DNA from: Halotalea alkalilenta
GTDB taxonomy: Bacteria > Pseudomonadota > Gammaproteobacteria > Pseudomonadales > Halomonadaceae
Direction: 5' to 3'
Length of the DNA: 64,000 nt
NCBI RefSeq assembly: GCF_001648175.1
Contig: NZ_CP015243.1
Coordinates: forward strand, 3,472,001-3,536,000
Under the pieces are notes generated by a model. It was not told where the DNA came from and did no database searches. It saw only the letters and a program-made list of their open reading frames with translations. The stretch's first letter is position 1; the number at the start of each line of letters is the position of its first letter. Shown in pieces: positions 8,419-16,370 of the stretch. The position numbers were made by a program, and so were the translations under genes.

Positions 8419-9828
8419 TCACGCGGCCAGCTCCTTGATCGCTTGTACCATGTTGCTGAGTACCGCCTGCGCATCACCATAGATCATGTCGCAGTTTTCA
8501 CCGTAGAAGAGCAGGTTCTCCACACCAGCGTACCCTTTACCCTGGCCACGTTTGATCACGTAGACCTGGTGCGCTTGATCAGCGTCGAGAATCGGCATGC
8601 CATAGATCGGCGACTGCTTGTCGGTGCGCGCCGCGGGATTGACCACATCGTTGGCGCCGATCACCAGGGCCACGTCGGTGTTGGCGAAGGAGTCGTTGAC
8701 GTCCTCCATGTCGAAGATCAAGTCGTAAGGCACACCGGCCTCCGCCAGCAGCACGTTCATGTGCCCCGGCATGCGTCCGGCCACCGGGTGGATCGCGAAC
8801 TTCACGTCCACGTCAGCCGCCTGCAACAGCTTGACCAACTCGTAGAGCTTGGCCTGCGCCTGGGCAACCGCCAGGCCATAGCCGGGCACGATGATCACGC
8901 TCGAGGCGTAGCGCATGGTGGTCGCCGCGTCGCTGGCATCGACCGAGGTCATCTGCCCCGCCACTTCGCCCTGAGCGGAGGCGGATACCTCGCCGAAGTT
9001 GCTGAACAGCACGTTGGCCAGCGAGCGGTTCATCGCCTTGGCCATCAGCACGGTCAGCAGCGTACCAGCGGAGCCGACGACCATCCCGGCGATCATCAGC
9101 GCGGGGTTCTGGATCGCATAGCCTTCGAGCCCGACCGCGAGCCCGGTGAATGCATTATAGAGCGAGATCACCACCGGCATGTCGGCACCGCCGATCGGCA
9201 GCGTCAACAGCACGCCGAAAGCGAGCGCGGCGGCGAAGAACAGCACCGGCACGCCGTACCCGCCACCGATACCCGCCGCGACCAGCACCCCGGCGAGAAT
9301 GGCGACCAGAAAGACCAGCGCGTTGAGAAGTTTCTGCCCCTTGAATCGCCATGCACTGTTGATCCGGCCATCGAGCTTGGCCCAGGCGACCACCGAACCG
9401 GAGAGAGAGATCGAGCCGATCAAAGCACCAAGCAGGGTGACGGTGATGTGCAACGGGTCCGAGGCGTACGCACTGCCGGTCATCGCCACCGCCGCTACCG
9501 CCGCGGCAGCGCCACCGCCCATCCCGTTATAGAGCGCGACCATCTGCGGCATGTCGGTCACCGGCACGCGCTTGCCGCTGCGCCAAGCCCAAGCGCCCCC
9601 TACCGCCAGCGCCAGCACCACCAGGAAGAGATTGACCAGCAGTCGGGGCTCGGCACTGGCCTCGACGTTGGCCATGTAGCCGAACGCCGCGATCACCGCC
9701 ACCAGCATGCCGATCCCGGCAAGGACGATCCCCTTGAGCGCGGTGACCGGAGAGGACATTCGCTTCAGGCCGAGAATGAACAACAAGGCAGCGACCAAGC
9801 CACTGAGTTCCACCAGCAACATCAGCAT
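8419..9828 (-). CDS. pntB: NAD(P) transhydrogenase beta subunit
   Basis: The protein has 469 residues. About nine hydrophobic segments cover residues 1-270, including conserved MPVVISLYNAFTGLAVG. A C-terminal NADP-binding domain III has PGYGLAVAQAQ and KRGQGKGYAGVEN. With the two alpha polypeptides it forms the inner-membrane proton-translocating transhydrogenase that makes NADPH from NADH. It is the last gene of a tight three-gene operon, 6 bases after pntAB, with AGGAG before the ATG. Confidence 0.95.
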   Translation of the reverse strand: MLMLLVELSGLVAALLFILGLKRMSSPVTALKGIVLAGIGMLVAVIAAFGYMANVEASAEPRLLVNLFLVVLALAVGGAWAWRSGKRVPVTDMPQMVALYNGMGGGAAAAVAAVAMTGSAYASDPLHITVTLLGALIGSISLSGSVVAWAKLDGRINSAWRFKGQKLLNALVFLVAILAGVLVAAGIGGGYGVPVLFFAAALAFGVLLTLPIGGADMPVVISLYNAFTGLAVGLEGYAIQNPALMIAGMVVGSAGTLLTVLMAKAMNRSLANVLFSNFGEVSASAQGEVAGQMTSVDASDAATTMRYASSVIIVPGYGLAVAQAQAKLYELVKLLQAADVDVKFAIHPVAGRMPGHMNVLLAEAGVPYDLIFDMEDVNDSFANTDVALVIGANDVVNPAARTDKQSPIYGMPILDADQAHQVYVIKRGQGKGYAGVENLLFYGENCDMIYGDAQAVLSNMVQAIKELAA

Positions 9829-9834
9829 GACACT

Positions 9835-10152
9835 CTACTCCTTGTCGTTTTTCCCGGACTGGCTGGGTTTGAACATCGCCAGCATCCGATCGGTCACCAC
9901 ATAGCCGCCCGCGGCATTGCCCGCGCCCAATACCACACCGATGAAGCCGATCAGCTGACCAAGCGCGGTATCGGCGTTGAACAGTGCGTGCATCGCACCG
10001 ACGACGACGATGCCGTGGATGAAGTTGGAACCGGACATCAAGGGGGTATGCAGGATCGACGGCACTCGCCGGATCACCTCGTAGCCGGTAAAGGCGGCGA
10101 GCATGAACAGATAGAGCCCGATCAACCAGCTCATCGAAAGATCCAATTCCAT
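9835..10152 (-). CDS. pntAB: NAD(P) transhydrogenase alpha subunit, membrane part
   Basis: The protein has 105 residues with about three transmembrane helices. Conserved features are GYEVIRRVPSILHTPLMSG and NFIHGIVVVGA. It supplies the membrane domain II helices that are fused to domain I in E. coli PntA but separate here, as in Rhodospirillum rubrum. It lies 3 bases after pntAA with AAGGAG at the correct distance. The C-terminal tail is charged (KPSQSGKNDKE). Confidence 0.93.
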   Translation of the reverse strand: MELDLSMSWLIGLYLFMLAAFTGYEVIRRVPSILHTPLMSGSNFIHGIVVVGAMHALFNADTALGQLIGFIGVVLGAGNAAGGYVVTDRMLAMFKPSQSGKNDKE

Positions 10153-10155
10153 GAC

Positions 10156-11307
10156 TCAATTCTCCTTGGTAGAGGGAACGGGAAAACTGCGGGCATCCGG
10201 GTCGCGAACCGTACCGTCGTAGGCCACCAGGGTGCCGAGCACGACTTCATCCTCCAGATCCAGCGCCAGTGCACCGTCTTGGACGATCAAGGCAAGGAGA
10301 TTGAGCAGGTTCTTGGCGTACAGCTCGCTTGCGTGCTGCGCCAAGAGCGAGGGCACGTTGAAGGGCGCGAGAACCACCGTAGGGCCGATCTCGACGGTCT
10401 GACCGGGCACCGTGCCCTCGCAGTTGCCACCACTGTCGGCGGCCAGATCGACGATCACCGCGCCGGGTTTCATTCCCTCGATCTGTGCCCGGCTGACCAG
10501 ACGAGGCGCTTGACGCCCCGGCACGTTGGCGGTGGTGATCACCACATCCGCCTGCTGGATGTGCTGGGTGAGCACTTCAGCGGCCTTGGCCTGCTCCTCA
10601 ACGGTGAGCTCACGCGCATAGCCACCCTCGCCGGTCGCGTCGATGCCAGTATCGACGAACTTGGCGCCCACCGACTGGGCCTGCTCGCGCGTCTCCGGAC
10701 GTACGTCGTAACCCTCGGTCACCGCGCCGAGGCGTCGCGCGGTGGCGAGCGCCTGGAGACCAGCCACGCCCAGCCCCATCACCAGCACCTTGGCGGCGCG
10801 CAGTGAACCCACCGCGGTGGTCATCATCGGCATGATCCGTGGCAGGTGCAGGGCGCCCAGCAGGGGTGCGTAGTAACCAGAGAGCGCCGCCTGGCTCGAC
10901 AGCGCGTCCAGCGACTGGGCACGGCTGATCCTCGGCACCGCCTCCATCGCGAAGGCGGTGATCTTGCCATCGCGCAGTCGCTCCGGAAGGCCTGGGACCT
11001 TGTTCAAATAGAGGAAGGAGACCAGCACCGCCCCCGGTTTCATCGCCGCGACCGTATCAAGCCCCGGCGCCTGGATCGCCAGCACGATATCGGCGTCGGC
11101 AACCAGCGCTTTGGGATCATCGATCAATGTGGCTGGAGAGGGCCCTTGCAGATAAGCGTCGTCAGGCAGGCGAGCACGTAGACCAGCCCCGCTCTGCACT
11201 TGGACCTCGATACCCAACTTGGCCAATTTAGGCAGCAATGACGGGACAATGGCGACGCGCCGCTCATCGTCTTTGGTTTCCTTCAGCACGGCTATTTTCA
11301 ACGCCAT
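10156..11307 (-). CDS. pntAA: NAD(P) transhydrogenase alpha subunit, NAD-binding part
   Basis: The protein has 383 residues starting MALKIAVLKE at the ATG at 11307, with AAAGGTG upstream. It is similar to alanine dehydrogenase, with ERRVAIVPS near the N-terminus and the NAD-binding motif MGLGVAGLQA near 175. It is the peripheral domain I that carries NAD(H). The split alpha subunit (pntAA plus pntAB) is the three-polypeptide form of the enzyme. The long AT-rich region upstream probably contains its promoter. Confidence 0.93.
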   Translation of the reverse strand: MALKIAVLKETKDDERRVAIVPSLLPKLAKLGIEVQVQSGAGLRARLPDDAYLQGPSPATLIDDPKALVADADIVLAIQAPGLDTVAAMKPGAVLVSFLYLNKVPGLPERLRDGKITAFAMEAVPRISRAQSLDALSSQAALSGYYAPLLGALHLPRIMPMMTTAVGSLRAAKVLVMGLGVAGLQALATARRLGAVTEGYDVRPETREQAQSVGAKFVDTGIDATGEGGYARELTVEEQAKAAEVLTQHIQQADVVITTANVPGRQAPRLVSRAQIEGMKPGAVIVDLAADSGGNCEGTVPGQTVEIGPTVVLAPFNVPSLLAQHASELYAKNLLNLLALIVQDGALALDLEDEVVLGTLVAYDGTVRDPDARSFPVPSTKEN

Positions 11308-11937
11308 CGTGGACACCTTTGGGTGGCAAGACTTCTAAAACAAATTAGGCTCCTACAGGTAATTAAGTGTCAATGGATGCTCTATGCGTCAAAACGACAC
11401 ATTTAAAAAGATATCTTTACCCTATGGATGAATTTAATTTTTATCTTAAAAATCAATAAAATAAAAATACTCATGGATAAATAAACATAAAAAACAGACT
11501 GCCACCAAGAGGTTTTAGACGCCTTTACTTTAGTAATAATCACAACAAAATCAGGTCCAGCGAGCATGGGCATGTAATTCTATCCATATGATCAGCCCCC
11601 TCTTTTCATTGCCGATTTGATGTCGGATGAGGCATGCATGGGAGGACAAAATGGGAGGACGGTATGCGATTGGATTGATCCCCGATCGTCGCCGAATATG
11701 CGCTGCGGTGAGCGAAAAGGTAAAACGGTATTACGCCGGCGTTCGGCCATGGTGCAACTATCCGAAAATCCGCATCATCTCAGTGCAATCCATGCATCCC
11801 TTGGCGCATTTTATTGCGGCCTTACCCCGACAAATCATTGAAACAGCGGTAGAAAGCAAATTTAGGTCGATGTTTTGCCCTGGGTTGAGTGATTCATATT
11901 CGAAGGAGTCGGCAGTCACACTGCCTCACAATTCGGC
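11308..11937. other. AT-rich intergenic region between pntAA and the guanidine riboswitch
   Basis: About 630 bases hold no supported gene. From about 11330 to 11560 the sequence is strikingly low in GC compared with the rest of the window, with many A and T runs. Frames that read through here into the binding-protein gene lack codon bias and a ribosome site, so I do not extend that gene upstream. The region probably carries the pnt promoter (minus) and the guanidine operon promoter (plus). Confidence 0.5.
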
Positions 11938-11939
11938 TC

Positions 11940-12073
11940 AATGGATGGCTAGGGTTCCGAGCGCCCCTCGACGAGTATTCGACGAGATCGCGTTGTCTGG
12001 TCCGAGAGCTATCGACCCGGCCTGGCGTCATGCGCAGGCAAGGTTACACGGCGGGAGAAAAGCCCGGGAGGAT
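11940..12073 (+). promoter_or_regulatory. guanidine-I (ykkC) riboswitch aptamer
   Basis: The three hallmark segments of ykkC RNA appear in order: GCTAGGGTTCCG at 11948-11959, CTGGTCCGAGAGC at 11997-12009, and ACGGCGGGAGAAAAGCCCGG at 12048-12067 followed by GAG. Spacing between them fits a P1-P2-P3 fold. Guanidine-I riboswitches bind free guanidinium and turn on exporters or guanidine-assimilation genes. Here it precedes the ABC importer, UAAP and carboxylase operon by about 65 bases, exactly the known association. It is recognised from conserved motifs; no covariance model was run. Confidence 0.9.
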
Positions 12074-12075
12074 CA

Positions 12076-12105
12076 GGTGCAGCTGTGCTGCCACCGACTC
12101 CCCGT
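12076..12105 (+). terminator. possible riboswitch expression-platform hairpin
   Basis: GGTGCAGC can pair with GCTG-CACC (one bulged C) around a TGT loop, followed by CCCCGTCTTTC. It sits between the aptamer and the first start codon and could be an intrinsic terminator controlled by guanidine. The T tract is short, so translational control is an alternative. Confidence 0.35.
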
Positions 12106-12136
12106 CTTTCTCATCTCTGCACCTTGGAGCGCCGCC

Positions 12137-13258
12137 ATGCCAGCCCACTTGCCGACCCAAGCCGCCAATCGCCTCCCCCCTCTCCCTCTACGGCAGCGAA
12201 GCTACCTGCTACGCCTGACGCTTTTCGCCGCCGCGATACTGCTGCTGCTGTTCTCGCTCACCCCCAAGGTCCACGCCCAGAGCCGCGATCACTTCAGTGT
12301 CTGCTGGTCGATCTATGCGGGCTGGATGCCCTGGGGCTATGCCGAGCTCGAGGGCATCGTCGACAGTTGGGCGCAGCGCTACGGCATCACCATCGACGTG
12401 CAGCAGGTCAACGACTACGTCGAGTCGATCAACCAGTACACCGCCGGCAACGTCGACGGCTGCGCCATGACCAACATGGACGCCCTGACCCTGCCCGCCG
12501 CCAGCGGTGTCGACTCCACTGCGCTGGTGATCGGCGACTACTCGGACGGCAACGATGGCGTCGTGCTCAAAGGCAGCGACCGGCTCGAAGATCTAGCCGG
12601 CAAACGCATCAACCTGGTCCAGTTCAGCGTCTCCCACTACCTGCTCGCCCGCGCCCTGGACAGCATCGGCATGAGCGAGCGCGACGTGGAAACCGTCAAT
12701 GCCGCCGATGCCGACATCGCCGGCTTGTTCTCCAGCGCGCAGACCCAAGCTGTGGTGACCTGGAACCCGCAGCTGGCAGCGATCAGCACCATGCCCGGTG
12801 CCAATCTGGTCTACAGCTCCAAGGATATCCCCGGCGAGATTCTCGACCTGATGGTGGTCAACACCCAGGTCCTGGCCGACAACCCGGATTTCGGCCACGC
12901 CCTGGTCGGCGCCTGGTACGAGGTGATGGAGAGGATCGCCGAAGACGATGTCCAGGCGCTGACCTCGATGGCCGAGGCCGCCGGCACCGACCTCGACGGC
13001 TATCGCGCCCAGCTGGCCGACACCCACCTCTACACCAATCCGCAGGATGCCTTGGAAGCCTTCGAGGACCCCAGGCTGCTCGACACCATGGAGCGGGTCG
13101 CACGCTTCAGTTTCGACCATGGCCTGCTCGGCGAGATGGCCCCGAATGCAGAGGTGGTGGGAATCGAAACCCCCGCCGGCAGCTTCGGCGATACCGCCAA
13201 CCTCAAGCTTCGCTTCGACCCGAGCTACGTGCGCGCCTACCTGGAAGCGCGCCAGTGA
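12137..13258 (+). CDS. ABC transporter periplasmic binding protein of the urea carboxylase/guanidine operon
   Basis: The protein has 373 residues from the ATG at 12137, which has TTGGAG upstream and an immediately following hydrophobic signal segment (about residues 20-42, ending VHAQS). The mature part begins HFSVCWSIYAGWMPWGY, typical of the NMT1/SsuA-like binding proteins found only beside UAAP and urea carboxylase genes. It likely captures guanidine or a guanidine derivative in the periplasm for the downstream permease and ATPase. The longer upstream reading frame runs through the riboswitch and is rejected. Confidence 0.88.
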   Translation: MPAHLPTQAANRLPPLPLRQRSYLLRLTLFAAAILLLLFSLTPKVHAQSRDHFSVCWSIYAGWMPWGYAELEGIVDSWAQRYGITIDVQQVNDYVESINQYTAGNVDGCAMTNMDALTLPAASGVDSTALVIGDYSDGNDGVVLKGSDRLEDLAGKRINLVQFSVSHYLLARALDSIGMSERDVETVNAADADIAGLFSSAQTQAVVTWNPQLAAISTMPGANLVYSSKDIPGEILDLMVVNTQVLADNPDFGHALVGAWYEVMERIAEDDVQALTSMAEAAGTDLDGYRAQLADTHLYTNPQDALEAFEDPRLLDTMERVARFSFDHGLLGEMAPNAEVVGIETPAGSFGDTANLKLRFDPSYVRAYLEARQ

Positions 13259-13282
13259 GCCGCGCGATCGAGGAGTGATCCT

Positions 13283-14107
13283 ATGAAGCGACTGGTCAAC
13301 CTCAAGCCACGGCCAGCGACCCGCTGGCTGCTCGGCGCCTTGCCCTTCGCGCTGCTCAGCCTGCTCTATCTCGGGCTCTCCTCCCAGCGACTGGCCGACA
13401 ATCCCAGCGACCGGCTGCTGCCGAGCCCAACGACGATGGCCGAGAGCTTCCTGCGCCTGGCCAGCGAGCCGAGCGCACGCACTGGGGCGCGCCTGCTGTG
13501 GAGCGATACCTTTGCAAGCCTCGAGCGGCTGTTCGCGGGGGTCGCGATCAGCGCAGTACTCGCGCTGATGATCGGACTGGCATGCGGTGCGCTGCCACTG
13601 GTGCGGGCCAAGCTTTCGCCGCTGGTCACGGTGGTCTCGCTGATCCCACCGATGGCGATCCTGCCGATCCTGTTCATCGCCTTCGGTACCGACGAGCTGG
13701 CCAAGGTCGCGCTGATCGTGATCGGGGTGACGCCCTTCCTGATCCGTGACCTGCAGGGCCACGCCCTGCGCGTCCCCGCGGAGCAGTGGGTCAAGGCGCA
13801 GACCCTCGGCGCCAGCTCCTGGCAGCTGATCCTGCGCCTGCTGCTACCGCAGCTGATGCCACGGTTGATCTCCTCGGTGCGCCTGGCGCTGGGCAGCGCC
13901 TGGCTGTTTCTGATCGCGGCCGAGGCGATCGCCGCCCAGGAGGGGCTCGGCTATCGCATCTTCCTGGTCCGGCGCTACCTGGCGATGGACGTGATCCTGC
14001 CCTACGTGGCCTGGATCACCCTGCTCGCCTTCATCATCGACCAGACGCTGGCCTGGATCTCGCGCCGGGGCTTTCCCTGGTTTCACGCCGAGGAGAAGGA
14101 CGCATGA
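13283..14107 (+). CDS. ABC transporter permease (guanidine/urea carboxylase operon)
   Basis: The protein has 274 residues with about six transmembrane segments and the inner-membrane permease signature. The EAA-like loop is near residue 165-185 (VKAQTLGASSWQL). It resembles the SsuC/TauC permease group. The ATG follows GAGGAG. It lies 24 bases after the binding protein and overlaps the ATPase gene by 4 bases. It should form the homodimeric channel of the importer. Confidence 0.88.
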   Translation: MKRLVNLKPRPATRWLLGALPFALLSLLYLGLSSQRLADNPSDRLLPSPTTMAESFLRLASEPSARTGARLLWSDTFASLERLFAGVAISAVLALMIGLACGALPLVRAKLSPLVTVVSLIPPMAILPILFIAFGTDELAKVALIVIGVTPFLIRDLQGHALRVPAEQWVKAQTLGASSWQLILRLLLPQLMPRLISSVRLALGSAWLFLIAAEAIAAQEGLGYRIFLVRRYLAMDVILPYVAWITLLAFIIDQTLAWISRRGFPWFHAEEKDA

Positions 14108-14886
14108 GCCAAACGCCGCTGCTGCTCGCCCGAGGCGTCGAGAAACGCTATGGCGACGTGCCGGTACTGGAACGGCTCGATTTCCAGGTCGATGCCGGTG
14201 AGTTCGTCACCCTGGTCGGCGCCTCCGGCTGCGGCAAGACCACCCTGCTCAAGATGCTGCTGGGCACCGAACAGCCGAGCCGCGGCGAGTTCCTGCTCGA
14301 AGGCGCGCCGCTGCCCGACGAGCCGGGAGTCGATCGCGGCGTGGTGTTCCAGCGCTACTCGGTGTTTCCCCATCTCACCGCGCTGGACAATATGGTACTC
14401 GCCGAGGAGTTCGCCCTCGCCCCGCTCACCGCCCGCCTGTTCGGCGCCGCTCGCCGCCAGGCCCGCGAGCGGGCCGCGGCGAACCTGGCCGAGGTCGGCC
14501 TGGCCCAGGCAATGACACGCTATCCGTATCAGCTTTCGGGCGGCATGCAGCAGCGCCTGGCGCTGGCCCAGGCGCTGACCATGCGCCCGCGCCTGCTGCT
14601 GCTCGACGAACCCTTCGGCGCCCTCGATCCGGGCATTCGCCTGGAGATGCACGCGCTGATCAGCCGGCTCTGGCGCGAGCGTTCGTTGACCATCTTCATG
14701 GTCACTCATGATCTGCGAGAAGCCTTCACCCTCGGCACCCGCGTGTGGGTGTTCGATCACCTCAGGCACGACCCCCAGGCGCCCGAAGCCTTCGGTGCGA
14801 CGATCACCTACGACCTGCCGATCGCCGCCAGGACGAAGGCGACACCGGATATCCCGCCCGCTCTGATCAAGGAGAGCCATGCATGA
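14104..14886 (+). CDS. ABC transporter ATP-binding protein (guanidine/urea carboxylase operon)
   Basis: The protein has 260 residues. Walker A is GASGCGKTT near 40. The signature motif is LSGGMQQR, Walker B is LLLLDEPFGALD and the switch His is in MVTHD. It belongs to the nitrate/sulfonate/taurine (SsuB/TauB) ATPase group. It overlaps the permease gene by ATGA and the next gene by ATGA, indicating translational coupling. It powers uptake of the operon substrate. Confidence 0.92.
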   Translation: MSQTPLLLARGVEKRYGDVPVLERLDFQVDAGEFVTLVGASGCGKTTLLKMLLGTEQPSRGEFLLEGAPLPDEPGVDRGVVFQRYSVFPHLTALDNMVLAEEFALAPLTARLFGAARRQARERAAANLAEVGLAQAMTRYPYQLSGGMQQRLALAQALTMRPRLLLLDEPFGALDPGIRLEMHALISRLWRERSLTIFMVTHDLREAFTLGTRVWVFDHLRHDPQAPEAFGATITYDLPIAARTKATPDIPPALIKESHA

Positions 14887-15611
14887 ACCTCGTTCCCGAC
14901 GTCGACTATCGCACCCGGCTGCCCGGCGGGCAGCACTGGTCGTTGCGGCTGCGCCGTGGCGCCAGCCTGACCCTGATCGCCGAAGAGCCCGGCTGCAACG
15001 TGGGGCTTTTGCTCTACAGCGCCGAGCAGCCGCTCGAACGCCTCAACCTGCCCGATACGCTCAAGTGCCAGCACACCTTCCACCTCGGGCGCGGCCACTG
15101 TCTTTATTCCGACATGGGGCGGGTACTCGCCTCGATCGTCGAGGACGACTGCGGTGGCCACGACGCGGTGGGTGGCAATCTCGGCCCCGGACACTTCGAG
15201 GCCAAGGGCTGGCGACGGATTCGCTACCAACAGGGGCGCAACGAGCGCACCCAGAGCGGCCATGAGAGTGTTTTGATCGAGCTGGCCAAGTACGGCCTCG
15301 GACTCGCGGACCTCAGCGCCAATCTCAACCTGTTCTCGAAGCTTGCGGTAGATGAGCAAGGCCGGCTGCGCTACCTCCCCGACCACTGCGCGGCCGGGGA
15401 TCGGGTCACCCTGCGTTTCGAGCTCGACGTACTGGTCATGCTGCACACCTGCCCGCATCCCCTCGACCCCAGCCCTGACTACCCCCACCGCGGCGTGAAG
15501 ATCGAACTCGGTACGCTGCCGCCGCCGGATCGCACCGACGTCTGCCTGAGTCACTGCGCCGAAAACGCGCGCGGCTTCGACAACAACCGTCTCTATCTAC
15601 TCGGCCAGTGA
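14883..15611 (+). CDS. UAAP-family protein, likely carboxyguanidine deiminase subunit (first copy)
   Basis: The protein has 242 residues, DUF1989 family, known as urea amidolyase-associated protein. It has conserved Cys/His/Asp patterns such as [20 protein letters not shown] and [12 protein letters not shown]. The two UAAP proteins are now understood to form a heteromeric deiminase that converts carboxyguanidine to allophanate plus ammonia. The start overlaps the ATPase stop by 4 bases. Which UAAP number applies is not certain from sequence alone. Confidence 0.85.
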   Translation: MNLVPDVDYRTRLPGGQHWSLRLRRGASLTLIAEEPGCNVGLLLYSAEQPLERLNLPDTLKCQHTFHLGRGHCLYSDMGRVLASIVEDDCGGHDAVGGNLGPGHFEAKGWRRIRYQQGRNERTQSGHESVLIELAKYGLGLADLSANLNLFSKLAVDEQGRLRYLPDHCAAGDRVTLRFELDVLVMLHTCPHPLDPSPDYPHRGVKIELGTLPPPDRTDVCLSHCAENARGFDNNRLYLLGQ

Positions 15612-15636
15612 GCGCCACCGCCACGGAGAAGTCCCG

Positions 15637-16287
15637 ATGAATGCCCCATCCCCCGCCCAGGACACCGCGCCAATGCCACCGCTGGCGCGCCATCTGATCG
15701 AAGCCGGCGACCATTTCATCGGCCGCCTGCAGCAAGGCCAGCGCCTGCGCATCGTCGACCTCGAGGGCAACCAGGCCGCCGACACGCTGTTCTACAACGC
15801 CTGCGATGTCGCCGAGCGCTACAGCGCGGTGGACACCGTACGCGAACAGGGTTCGCTCTACCTCACCACCGGCAGCGTACTGCGTTCGACCTTGAACCGC
15901 CCGATGCTGCGTATCGTCGACGACAGCTGCGGGCGCCACGATACCCTCGGCGGCGCCTGTTCGAGCGAGAGCAACACGGTGCGCTACGCACTCGATCGCC
16001 GGCACATGCACTCCTGTCGCGACAACTGGATGCTGGCGATCGCGCACCACCCCGAGTATGGCCTGACCAAGCGCGACATCGGCCACAACATCAATTTCTT
16101 CATGAACGTTCCGGTCACCCCCGAGGGCGGACTCGATTTCGCCGAGGGGATCTCAGGCCCCGGCAAGTACGTCGAGCTGGTCAGCGAGATGGACGTCGTG
16201 GTGCTGATCTCCAACTGCCCTCAGCTCAACAACCCCTGCAGCGGCTTCGATCCGACCCCGATAGAACTGCTGATCTGGCGCCACTAG
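15637..16287 (+). CDS. UAAP-family protein, likely carboxyguanidine deiminase subunit (second copy)
   Basis: The protein has 216 residues of the same DUF1989 fold as its upstream neighbour. It has [15 protein letters not shown], an RYSAVDT block and [16 protein letters not shown] with likely metal or catalytic Cys, His and Asp. It pairs with the preceding protein to hydrolyse carboxyguanidine made by the downstream carboxylase. GGAG lies upstream of the ATG and the gap to the first UAAP gene is 25 bases. Confidence 0.87.
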   Translation: MNAPSPAQDTAPMPPLARHLIEAGDHFIGRLQQGQRLRIVDLEGNQAADTLFYNACDVAERYSAVDTVREQGSLYLTTGSVLRSTLNRPMLRIVDDSCGRHDTLGGACSSESNTVRYALDRRHMHSCRDNWMLAIAHHPEYGLTKRDIGHNINFFMNVPVTPEGGLDFAEGISGPGKYVELVSEMDVVVLISNCPQLNNPCSGFDPTPIELLIWRH

Positions 16288-16370
16288 GCGAGTCGACCCA
16301 GGCGGCGAGGACGGCCTCGCTCGCATCTCGAGACGGCGGGACGACCCGTCATTGATTGCGTGAACCAACC

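Noticed and set aside
8443..10806. A 787-residue plus-strand open frame opposite the pnt operon
   Set aside because: It is antisense to three unmistakable pnt genes and its His/Gln/Arg-rich content is typical of a mirror frame in GC-rich DNA.
11627..12136. Upstream extension of the binding-protein gene to 543 residues
   Set aside because: The extension runs through the riboswitch aptamer, has no ribosome site and would bury the signal peptide. The ATG at 12137 has both a ribosome site and an N-terminal signal.
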